A stretch of 8,456 nt of DNA from the NCBI GenBank assembly GCA_964540995.1, contig CAZIOU010000024.1, forward strand, positions 1-8,456, in the 5' to 3' direction. The first letter of the stretch is position 1; each line of letters opens with the position of its first letter. Shown one piece after another: positions 1 through 5,356 of this stretch. The stretch comes from JAZDLR01 sp964540995 (GTDB taxonomy: Bacteria; Patescibacteriota; Patescibacteriia; UBA1558; 2-01-FULL-52-15). The notes below the pieces were generated by a model. That model was not told where the DNA came from. It saw only the letters and a program-made list of their open reading frames with translations, and searched no databases. Both the position numbers and the translations under genes were made by a program.

Positions 1-166
1 CTTTGGTTGGGCAACTCTCGGCGGCGGCCATGATCGTAGCGTCATCATCATGCTCTCCGTCTTTGACTATAGCCAGACCATTGTCATCCAGTTCAAATGT
101 CTTGCCGGCGATGGCGACACAGGAGGCCACGCTAACACAGAGTTCTTGGTCAACTTTGATTTTCAT
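1..166 (-). CDS. Small single-cluster ferredoxin, C-terminus beyond window
   Basis: The minus strand from the ATG at 164-166 reads 55 residues without a stop and runs off the window. It begins MKIKVDQELC and has Cys10, Cys16 and Cys52, the last in an SCP motif. This C-x5-C ... C-P layout with an acidic middle matches small one-cluster ferredoxins, soluble cytoplasmic electron carriers. The usual central Cys of C-x2-C-x2-C is Val13, so only three Cys ligands are visible. That pattern is typical of [3Fe-4S] ferredoxins or of [4Fe-4S] ones with a non-Cys ligand. About 15-25 residues are probably missing. An AAGGA-like site lies just before the ATG on the minus strand, with very short spacing. 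Which redox partner it serves cannot be told from this window. The family call is fairly secure; the cluster type is inference. Confidence 0.75.
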   Translation of the reverse strand, partial: MKIKVDQELCVSVASCVAIAGKTFELDDNGLAIVKDGEHDDDATIMAAAESCPTK

Positions 167-174
167 ACGTCCTT

Positions 175-202
175 ATTGTAGCGAAGTCGGCCAGCAAGTC
201 AA
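175..202 (-). promoter_or_regulatory. Promoter for the ferredoxin gene
   Basis: Read on the minus strand there is TTGACT (197-202) and TACAAT (175-180) with a 16-base spacer. These are good sigma70-type -35 and -10 boxes. Only 8 bases separate the -10 box from the ferredoxin ATG, so the predicted transcript would start at or a few bases before the start codon, with almost no leader. Confidence 0.5.
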
Positions 203-251
203 TCCCAATTGATTTGCTGTCGAATAACTGATGACTATGTCAGAATTTGTG

Positions 252-280
252 TTGACGATGATTTAGTTGTTTGGTAGAGT
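252..280 (+). promoter_or_regulatory. Promoter of the candidate structured RNA
   Basis: TTGACG (252-257) and TAGAGT (275-280) are separated by exactly 17 bases. The -35 box matches 5 of 6 consensus bases and the -10 box 4 of 6. The predicted start is near 287, about 23 bases before the first long helix of the downstream RNA. It is divergent from the ferredoxin promoter. Confidence 0.45.
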
Positions 281-286
281 ATTTTT

Positions 287-484
287 TGGATTAGCTCTTC
301 CTAGACAAAGGGCGTGACAGCTCCGGCCGAGACGAATTGCTAGCCGACTGAATAAGTTCGCTGGTGTATCCGGGCTGTCACGTCCGCCATTAACAATCAT
401 TCCTCGTAGATGGGGTTAGGTGTGGACGATGTGTCTACGGGAATGGTTTTGGCTCCGGCACTGCTATAGTGTCGGAGCTTTTTT
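287..484 (+). ncRNA. Candidate structured non-coding RNA or regulatory leader
   Basis: This gene-free stretch has no convincing ORF on either strand but has strong RNA-like structure. Helix I pairs 310-326 with 370-385: 16 pairs, one G-U, one bulge at 322. Its interior can form a smaller hairpin (CGACT with AGTTCG, near 345-361). Helix II pairs 395-410 with 434-448: 15 pairs, one G-U and a bulge at 404, capped by a G-rich loop (411-433). The intrinsic terminator follows 3 bases later. With the promoter at 252-280 this predicts a transcript of about 200 nt. I looked for hallmarks of tmRNA, RNase P RNA, SRP RNA and 6S RNA and found none. It could be a free small RNA, or a 5' leader that attenuates the gene at 546. 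The structure is seen; transcription and function are inferred. Confidence 0.5.
452..484 (+). terminator. Intrinsic terminator of the structured RNA
   Basis: An 11-pair stem (452-462 with 468-478, one G-U), loop GCTAT, is followed directly by six T residues (479-484). It is GC-rich and works in the plus direction only, since the minus side has no T run. It ends whatever is transcribed from about 287. Because it lies upstream of the gene at 546 it could also be an attenuator. Confidence 0.85.
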
Positions 485-510
485 GACTTTTTACGATAAC
501 GGTCTATCCT
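483..510 (+). promoter_or_regulatory. Promoter for the 546-1259 gene
   Basis: TTGACT (483-488) partly uses the T tract of the terminator. TATCCT (505-510) follows after 16 bases. Expected start is about 517, giving a leader of about 29 bases before the ATG. An imperfect inverted repeat, AACGGT (498-503) and ACCGTT (520-525) with ATCCT/AGGAAT inner arms, spans the -10 box and the expected start, so it may be an operator. Confidence 0.4.
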
Positions 511-534
511 AGAAGGAATACCGTTCTTACCATG

Positions 535-540
535 GGAGGT
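535..540 (+). promoter_or_regulatory. Ribosome binding site fixing the start at 546
   Basis: GGAGGT, within a longer GGGAGGTGG, lies 5-6 bases before the ATG at 546. It is the strongest Shine-Dalgarno match in the window and supports this start over the in-frame ATGs at 555 and 687. Confidence 0.75.
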
Positions 541-545
541 GGTAC

Positions 546-1259
546 ATGCTGGCTATGACTCGTTACACGGATCTTACGAATAGAAGAAAAAGCTCGGTGA
601 TACATTTTTTTGCTCGTTTCTTTTTCAACTCACGTATTGATTGTTGTCAGGGCGACAGTGCTACTGATGAAGAGGAGTTGGCCAATATGTATGTGCTTAC
701 TCGGTTGGCTGATTTCTTCTGTCGGCCGCAGCTACCCCAACCGTACGAAGAAAATCCTGTAGACCTGCACCATCGTTTGGATGCAGAGTCGACCCCTCGA
801 GGCAAGGCTTTGATCTGGCACCAAGCAGCTGATCAGAGATTCTTGGCACAATCACTTTTCTGGGATAATGACCGATTAGAGTGGGGGTCGCATTATTGGT
901 CACCGGGTTTTGCTAGCTTCTGCTACCGAGCAGCCGCTGGTCTTTATAGTCAGACCGGTTGGAGTAGGTCGGCAGTGCCAGTTACGCTTAACTTTCTTAG
1001 TGAGCATTATTTGCGCTACCGCCTGATTGTGCGTCACCTAGCCACGGAGTATCTTAATCTCCTTGATTTGGTGAAAGAAGCCGACACAGAGCGTGCGATC
1101 TACCAAGGGAATCAAATTAGTGCTCGAGATGATTTGATCGATCTACTGGTCGATTGGCGGCATCAGCCATCAGCCGAGCTTCGCGAGCGGATCATACGTT
1201 TAGCAGTTTCGCTCGATATCCCTTGGGACAAACTTCCGGCCGATCTACGGCCCAGTTAA
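546..1259 (+). CDS. Hypothetical protein, 237 residues, no recognised family
   Basis: I do not recognise this protein. The ORF is well supported: it has its own candidate promoter, a strong ribosome binding site, and a terminator 6 bases after the stop. It lacks a clear signal peptide or membrane helix; the FFARFFF cluster at residues 21-27 is too short. Residues 1-48 are basic then acidic (DEEEL at 41-45). The middle (about 90-140) is rich in Trp and Tyr, including LFWDNDRLEWGSHYW. The C-terminal half looks mainly helical and charged, with LNLLDLVKEADTERAIY and LIDLLVDWRHQPSAELRERI, and ends in a Pro-rich tail. It is probably soluble and cytoplasmic. It may be controlled by the structured RNA or the inverted repeat upstream. 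I give no function. Confidence 0.75.
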   Translation: MLAMTRYTDLTNRRKSSVIHFFARFFFNSRIDCCQGDSATDEEELANMYVLTRLADFFCRPQLPQPYEENPVDLHHRLDAESTPRGKALIWHQAADQRFLAQSLFWDNDRLEWGSHYWSPGFASFCYRAAAGLYSQTGWSRSAVPVTLNFLSEHYLRYRLIVRHLATEYLNLLDLVKEADTERAIYQGNQISARDDLIDLLVDWRHQPSAELRERIIRLAVSLDIPWDKLPADLRPS

Positions 1260-1265
1260 GAGGTA

Positions 1266-1294
1266 GGCGAGCAGACATGTTCTGCTCGCCTTTT
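1266..1294 (+). terminator. Intrinsic terminator after the 546-1259 gene
   Basis: A perfect 10-pair stem (1266-1275 with 1281-1290, GGCGAGCAGA and its complement), loop CATGT, is followed by TTTTATTTTT. It lies 6 bases after the stop codon and separates this gene from the next operon. Confidence 0.9.
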
Positions 1295-1305
1295 ATTTTT
1301 AGTAG

Positions 1306-1334
1306 TTACGATAAACTAACCATCATGGTATACT
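1306..1334 (+). promoter_or_regulatory. Promoter of the five-gene operon
   Basis: TATACT (1329-1334) is a 5-of-6 -10 box. TTACGA (1306-1311), 17 bases upstream, is a weak -35. The expected start near 1341 leaves only about 11-17 bases before the candidate ATGs at 1352 and 1358. No other convincing promoter was seen before the transketolase genes, so it probably drives 1352-6325. Confidence 0.5.
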
Positions 1335-1351
1335 ATAGCTAATCGAATAAG

Positions 1352-1672
1352 ATGATTATGGGTATTTTTGCTGTTGAAGTGGTCAAGGAAGATCGTGGTT
1401 TACTGCAGCTTCACGGCACCGTTATCAAAGGAGTGCTTAAGCCCGGCATGGAAGCCGTGCTTGATGGTCATGTCATCGCCTTGCACCGTGTCTACGATCA
1501 AGAAGGTAGTGATCTCGAAGAGGCGACTCGCGGTTGGACCGTTCAGATAGAGATTGACACGGAAGCGAGTTGGTCCTGGGTCGAGAAATTATCAGGTCAG
1601 CAAGTGACATTTACCGAAGATAAAAAACAAACTAATTCACTGGTGTGGGACGCAGAAACTATTTCTTCATAA
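1352..1672 (+). CDS. Small protein resembling elongation-factor domain II
   Basis: A protein of 106 residues, or 104 if it starts at the ATG at 1358; neither start has a clear Shine-Dalgarno. Residues 4-70 follow the pattern of the EF-Tu-type second beta-barrel domain: a FAVEVV strand, then GTVIKGVLKPGMEAVLDG (22-39), which matches the G-x-V-x-x-G-x-[IL]-K-x-G-x-x-[AV] core, then EEATRGWTVQIEID (56-69), which matches the EA-x-x-G-x-x-V-x-[IL] strand. No GTP-binding motif is present, so it is not a GTPase. Stand-alone domain-II-like proteins occur in several bacteria and archaea and their job is unclear. It is the first gene of the operon and overlaps the next by 28 bases. The family call rests on pattern only; a plain beta-barrel of other origin is possible. 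Confidence 0.6.
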   Translation: MIMGIFAVEVVKEDRGLLQLHGTVIKGVLKPGMEAVLDGHVIALHRVYDQEGSDLEEATRGWTVQIEIDTEASWSWVEKLSGQQVTFTEDKKQTNSLVWDAETISS

Positions 1673-3417
1673 CGATCGTCTGGATCTGCCTGATCATGGT
1701 GGTCTTCCCTGTCGTGGCGCAAGTGACGTCAACGGGCAGCGATACACCTTTGGAAACTATTAATACTCAAACTGGTGTGGTTGATGATCAGTCAACGGTC
1801 CAGTTTTCTATCGAATCAGACGATCCCGATACGTACAGTGGCATGATCAGCTTCATCGCCACCAACGAGCAACCAATCGAAGTACCGCTGGCTGTTTTCG
1901 TCACGACGGCTGATAAATCTTTAGTCAAAACTATTGTGTTGAAGGGTTCTCCTGATGCTACTCGCTGGCAGGCGGATTTTGATACGACTGATCTACCCAA
2001 TGGACGCTATCAATTTCAAGTTGGCTATCGTTTGTTCCGCGGTGCCGAACCAGTGATCTGGAATCAAGGCTACTGGGCTTTGGTGGCCAATAGCGCTGCA
2101 ACTAGCAAGCCGATTATCGTGACGCCAACACCAGAGGTTACACCACAACCAGCTCCCGACTTAGCACCAACTCCAAATGTAACCGAACCGGAACCATTAC
2201 CTACCAGTACCACGCCGGCAGTCGTACCAGTAGATACTCAAGTGACGGATTTCTGTGGTCGCAATGGTATCACTAACGTTCAAAGCTGTCTGGCAGTTGA
2301 GAAATTCCGTCTGGATCCGTTGTGCCGTCAACAGGGAATAGCGACCATCGCTGACTGTGCTACATATTTGCAGCAACGATATGAACAACCGTTGTGTCAA
2401 AGTGTATCGGCTTCTGATGCCAAACAGTGCCAGCAATATATTATTGATCAAGCGACGAAGAATAAATTTTGCGGTGATTGGCCACAGCTGGCGTGTGCCA
2501 CGATTATCGGTAGTTGGTATCGAGGAGTGGTCGCTAGCTTCGTCTCATTACAAACATCGCTTGAATTGGTGACTCGGCCGCTGGTTAATCAGACGATAGA
2601 CTGGAATAGCTTGATCAGCCACAATGGTCTTGATGTTTTGGCGTTTGCCTCTGTGGCTGATTTTTCGCAACATAACCCAATGGTCCGCCTGATAGCCTTA
2701 CACGCCGGCGGTGTCATTGATGCCAATCAAGATTGGCAAGCTGCTTGGCCCGTGGGTCTGCAATTGGACGGTGATAATGATGGCCTAAGTGATGATGCTG
2801 AAGTTCGTTATGGAACTAAATTAGATGCCGTTGATAGTGATGGTGATGGCTATCTGGATGGAGAAGAATTACAACATCAATATAATCCAGCTGGCAGTGG
2901 CAAGGTGGCAGTGGTTGCCGGTATTGATCAGGCCCTGGTTGCCGGCAAGCCGCTGGAGCAGCCGTGGACCTCTGGTCTAGTCAGTGACAAAATTGCTATT
3001 ACTGGTGTAAGCGCTTTCGTCAATGGACAAGGTTTACGATTGGCTGGCACTGGTCCAGGATTGCAACCAATTACTCTGTTTATTGGACAACCGTTTCCGA
3101 TCATTGTGACCGTCATGACGGATGAGCGTGGGCAGTGGGACTATTATTTGAATCAACCAATTCGCGATGGTGCGTATACTGTCTATGCTACTACGATTAC
3201 ATCGGAGGGTGCCATCAGTTCTAAGACGAAACCAACTACGGTTTATTGGCGGCAGGGACAGCTGGTCTCTCTGGCTCAGTTAGCCAGCGAACAGCCGGTG
3301 GTCAAAGGAGTGGTCTATGATCGATTTGGTGTCACTACACCTTTAGCGCTAGGTTTGATCATTGCTGCGGTGATTGTCGGTAGTACCTTAGTAGTCATAA
3401 GTTGGAGACGATGGTAA
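1645..3417 (+). CDS. Membrane-anchored surface protein with Cys repeat, Ca-loop and Ig-like domains
   Basis: 590 residues from a GTG start. The GTG is preferred because it gives a full signal peptide (RRN, hydrophobic core about 6-23, VVA|Q at 23-26). An in-frame TAA just upstream rules out a longer form. No Shine-Dalgarno is seen, and it overlaps the previous gene by 28 bases, so translation is probably coupled. Domains in order: a beta-rich region (about 50-148), a Pro/Thr linker (155-197), a tandem Cys segment (Cys 204, 215, 227, 238, 251, 262, 276, 284), an uncharacterised stretch (285-370), thrombospondin type-3-like calcium loops (DGDNDGLSD at 375-383, DSDGDGYLDGEE at 397-408), an Ig-like beta-sandwich (about 450-536), and a C-terminal membrane helix (about 564-586) ending WRRW. 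This predicts an outward-facing type I protein. Ligand and role are unknown. Its place upstream of sugar-phosphate genes is unexpected. Confidence 0.85.
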   Translation: MGRRNYFFITIVWICLIMVVFPVVAQVTSTGSDTPLETINTQTGVVDDQSTVQFSIESDDPDTYSGMISFIATNEQPIEVPLAVFVTTADKSLVKTIVLKGSPDATRWQADFDTTDLPNGRYQFQVGYRLFRGAEPVIWNQGYWALVANSAATSKPIIVTPTPEVTPQPAPDLAPTPNVTEPEPLPTSTTPAVVPVDTQVTDFCGRNGITNVQSCLAVEKFRLDPLCRQQGIATIADCATYLQQRYEQPLCQSVSASDAKQCQQYIIDQATKNKFCGDWPQLACATIIGSWYRGVVASFVSLQTSLELVTRPLVNQTIDWNSLISHNGLDVLAFASVADFSQHNPMVRLIALHAGGVIDANQDWQAAWPVGLQLDGDNDGLSDDAEVRYGTKLDAVDSDGDGYLDGEELQHQYNPAGSGKVAVVAGIDQALVAGKPLEQPWTSGLVSDKIAITGVSAFVNGQGLRLAGTGPGLQPITLFIGQPFPIIVTVMTDERGQWDYYLNQPIRDGAYTVYATTITSEGAISSKTKPTTVYWRQGQLVSLAQLASEQPVVKGVVYDRFGVTTPLALGLIIAAVIVGSTLVVISWRRW

Positions 3418-4520
3418 CCCCGATCAAAACACAAACAATTTATATTGGCAGCGATCACGCTGGATTTAAGTTAAAGGAGTATCTTAAGCAGAAATTGATG
3501 CGAGCTGGTGCCCGAGTGATCGATGTCAGTGGTTCGACCTTACAACCAACTGATGATTATCCGATCATTGCCTACGCAGTAGCGCATTCAGTCGCTCGTG
3601 ACAAAGGCACTCTAGGTATCATCGCCTGCGGCAACGCCCAAGGTGTATCAATGGTGGCCAATAAAGTTGCTGGTATACGAGCAGCCATTGGTTATAGTGT
3701 CTATGCAGCCAAGACCTCGCGGGCCGATGATGATTCTAATATATTATGTGTCGCTGGTCGGGTATTGAAACAACCGATGGCCTGGAAGATTGTTGAAGCC
3801 TGGCTCCAGACATCATTTGCTCGCACGGTGCGTTTCCAACGCCGCTTGAAACAAGTGTTAGCCATTGAAGCGGAGCAGAAACCTTTGGTTGATGTCATAC
3901 CATCGATACTGGTTAACTCTGTTAGTGAATTTAAGGCTCGCGTCAAGAAGATCGAACACTATTTTTCTTTGGCTCAAATTGACGTTGCCGATGGTCACTT
4001 CGTACCTAATAGTACAGCTATTGATTGGAGTACTATCAAGAAGGCACGTTCGGAGATGAGCTTTGATCTGCATCTGATGGTGCAGCGACCAGACCTGTGG
4101 TTGAAACAGGTTAAAAATACCGATGGATTGTATCGCGTCTTCTGGCATATTGAATCAAAGGTTCAAACTAATGCCATGATTGAGGCAGTTCGAGGTAAGG
4201 GCTTGTCGCCGGCTTTAGCCTTGCGTCCAGAAACAGCGGTGAAGCAGGTGCAGCCGTATGTAAAACAAGTTGACGCCATTCTTCTGTTAGCCGTAGAACC
4301 AGGATTTAATGGTGGTACATTTTTGCCGGAAGTGATCAAGCGAATTCACCAGGTACGCGCACTTGATAAACAGATCCCTATTGTCATTGATGGTGGGATG
4401 AATCCTCAAACCGCCGCGCAAGTTATCGCTGCCGGCGCTACCAGTGTCGTGGTGGGAAGTTTTTTACAACGCCATGCTGATTGGGAGAAGACAATTACAC
4501 GATTACGACATAGCCTATGA
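3411..4520 (+). CDS. rpiB-rpe: Ribose-5-phosphate isomerase B / ribulose-phosphate 3-epimerase fusion
   Basis: 369 residues. The ATG at 3411 follows GGAG (3404-3407) and overlaps the previous stop as ATGGTAA; a TTG at 3402 is the alternative. Residues 9-150 are RpiB: IYIGSDHAGFKLKEYL (10-25), the active-site Cys73 in ACGNAQG, ANKVAGIRA (83-91). Residues 160-369 are an Rpe TIM barrel: IPSIL (163-167), IDVADGHFVPN (190-200), DLHLMV (219-224), HIES (246-249), VEPGFNGG (295-302), VIDGGM (325-330), VVVGS (346-350). RpiB interconverts Ru5P and R5P; Rpe interconverts Ru5P and Xu5P, so one polypeptide would act on both branches from Ru5P in the cytoplasm. Oddities: the ring-opening His of RpiB (SRxHN) aligns with Asp106, its usual Thr is Asn75, and a metal-ligand His of Rpe aligns with Gln189. 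It overlaps the next gene by ATGA. Domain identity is firm; full activity of each half is not. Confidence 0.92.
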   Translation: MVTPIKTQTIYIGSDHAGFKLKEYLKQKLMRAGARVIDVSGSTLQPTDDYPIIAYAVAHSVARDKGTLGIIACGNAQGVSMVANKVAGIRAAIGYSVYAAKTSRADDDSNILCVAGRVLKQPMAWKIVEAWLQTSFARTVRFQRRLKQVLAIEAEQKPLVDVIPSILVNSVSEFKARVKKIEHYFSLAQIDVADGHFVPNSTAIDWSTIKKARSEMSFDLHLMVQRPDLWLKQVKNTDGLYRVFWHIESKVQTNAMIEAVRGKGLSPALALRPETAVKQVQPYVKQVDAILLLAVEPGFNGGTFLPEVIKRIHQVRALDKQIPIVIDGGMNPQTAAQVIAAGATSVVVGSFLQRHADWEKTITRLRHSL

Positions 4521-5353
4521 CCAATTCGACCCAAGAATTAGCCTTGATAGCCAATCAATTACGCCAAGACCTGATCACTATGTTGGCGACGGCTGGATCA
4601 GGTCATACTGCTTCGCCTTTGGCACTGGCCGACTTGATGGCAGTGCTCTATTTTTCTCAATTACATCAGCGACCGCGTCAGCCATCATGGCCTGGACGTG
4701 ATCGACTTATTTTTTCGGCTGGTCACACAGTACCGATTCGGTATGTGGCCATGGCGCGCGCCGGTTATTTCCCATTGAAGCAATTAGCAACCTTACGTAA
4801 ATTTGGTTCCCGACTGCAGGGTCATCCAAGCTTGATCGATTTCCCTGCCATGGAGACATCTGGTGGGCCTTTGGCGCAGGGGATTTCCGTCGCTGTCGGT
4901 ATGGCCTTGGCTGCCAAGATGGACAAGGCTGCTTATCGAGTCAACGTCGTCTGTTCGGATGCCGAGATGGAAGAAGGACAGCTCTGGGAAGCAGTGATGA
5001 CAGCCGCCAAATATAAATTACATAACCTGACAGTATTTTTGGACCGTAACAATATCCAGATCGATGGCAAAACCGATGACGTTATGCCGCTCAACCCAAT
5101 ACGAGAGAAATGGCGAAGTTTTGGTTGGCAAGTTGTGTCTATTAATGGACACGATCATCAAGCTATCATCGATGCGATGGATCTGGCGCGTAGTTTTAGT
5201 GAGCAGCCTACCGTTATAATCCTCAACACCATTCCAGGAAGAGGAGTAAGTTTTATGGAAGATGATTATCGCTGGCACGGCAAAGTTCCGACTGCTGTAG
5301 AAGCCAAGCGCGCTCTACAAGAACTGCGAGCGGCAAGAAAGGAAATTAGCTAA
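4517..5353 (+). CDS. tkt: Transketolase, N-terminal (thiamine diphosphate-binding) subunit
   Basis: 278 residues, the usual size for the N-half of a split transketolase. With the next gene it should form the two-chain enzyme that moves two-carbon ketol units between sugar phosphates, joining Xu5P and R5P to glycolytic intermediates. Key sites are visible: GSGH with His30, SAGH with His70, QGHP with His103, SGGPLAQGISVAVGMA (115-130), and WHG with His254. The cofactor motif is SDAEMEEG (147-154) followed by DRNN (176-179). The canonical GDG is thus Ser-Asp-Ala, but the metal-binding Asp148, Asn178 and Ile180 are kept. The start ATG overlaps the preceding TGA in an ATGA junction with no strong Shine-Dalgarno, suggesting translational coupling. 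Assignment is firm. Confidence 0.95.
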   Translation: MTNSTQELALIANQLRQDLITMLATAGSGHTASPLALADLMAVLYFSQLHQRPRQPSWPGRDRLIFSAGHTVPIRYVAMARAGYFPLKQLATLRKFGSRLQGHPSLIDFPAMETSGGPLAQGISVAVGMALAAKMDKAAYRVNVVCSDAEMEEGQLWEAVMTAAKYKLHNLTVFLDRNNIQIDGKTDDVMPLNPIREKWRSFGWQVVSINGHDHQAIIDAMDLARSFSEQPTVIILNTIPGRGVSFMEDDYRWHGKVPTAVEAKRALQELRAARKEIS

Positions 5354-5356
5354 TTT

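Noticed and set aside
3..212. Plus-strand ORF of 69 codons at the window start
   Set aside because: It is Ser-rich low-complexity translation antisense to a clear ferredoxin, and it lacks a ribosome binding site.
287..484. tmRNA, RNase P RNA, SRP RNA or 6S RNA
   Set aside because: No tRNA-like ends or tag ORF, no P4-type conserved blocks, no GGAAGGAGCA-type SRP loop, and the ends do not form one long rod as in 6S RNA.
3402..3410. TTG start for rpiB-rpe
   Set aside because: The ATG at 3411 has GGAG just upstream and fits the RpiB N-terminus; the TTG would place that site inside the gene.
3701..4148. Minus-strand ORFs within rpiB-rpe
   Set aside because: They are shadows of a clear enzyme gene and show no family features or ribosome binding sites.
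4517..4520. Recoded TGA (genetic code 25)
   Set aside because: TGA ends the Rpe domain at a natural C-terminus with an ATGA junction, and Trp is encoded by TGG throughout.
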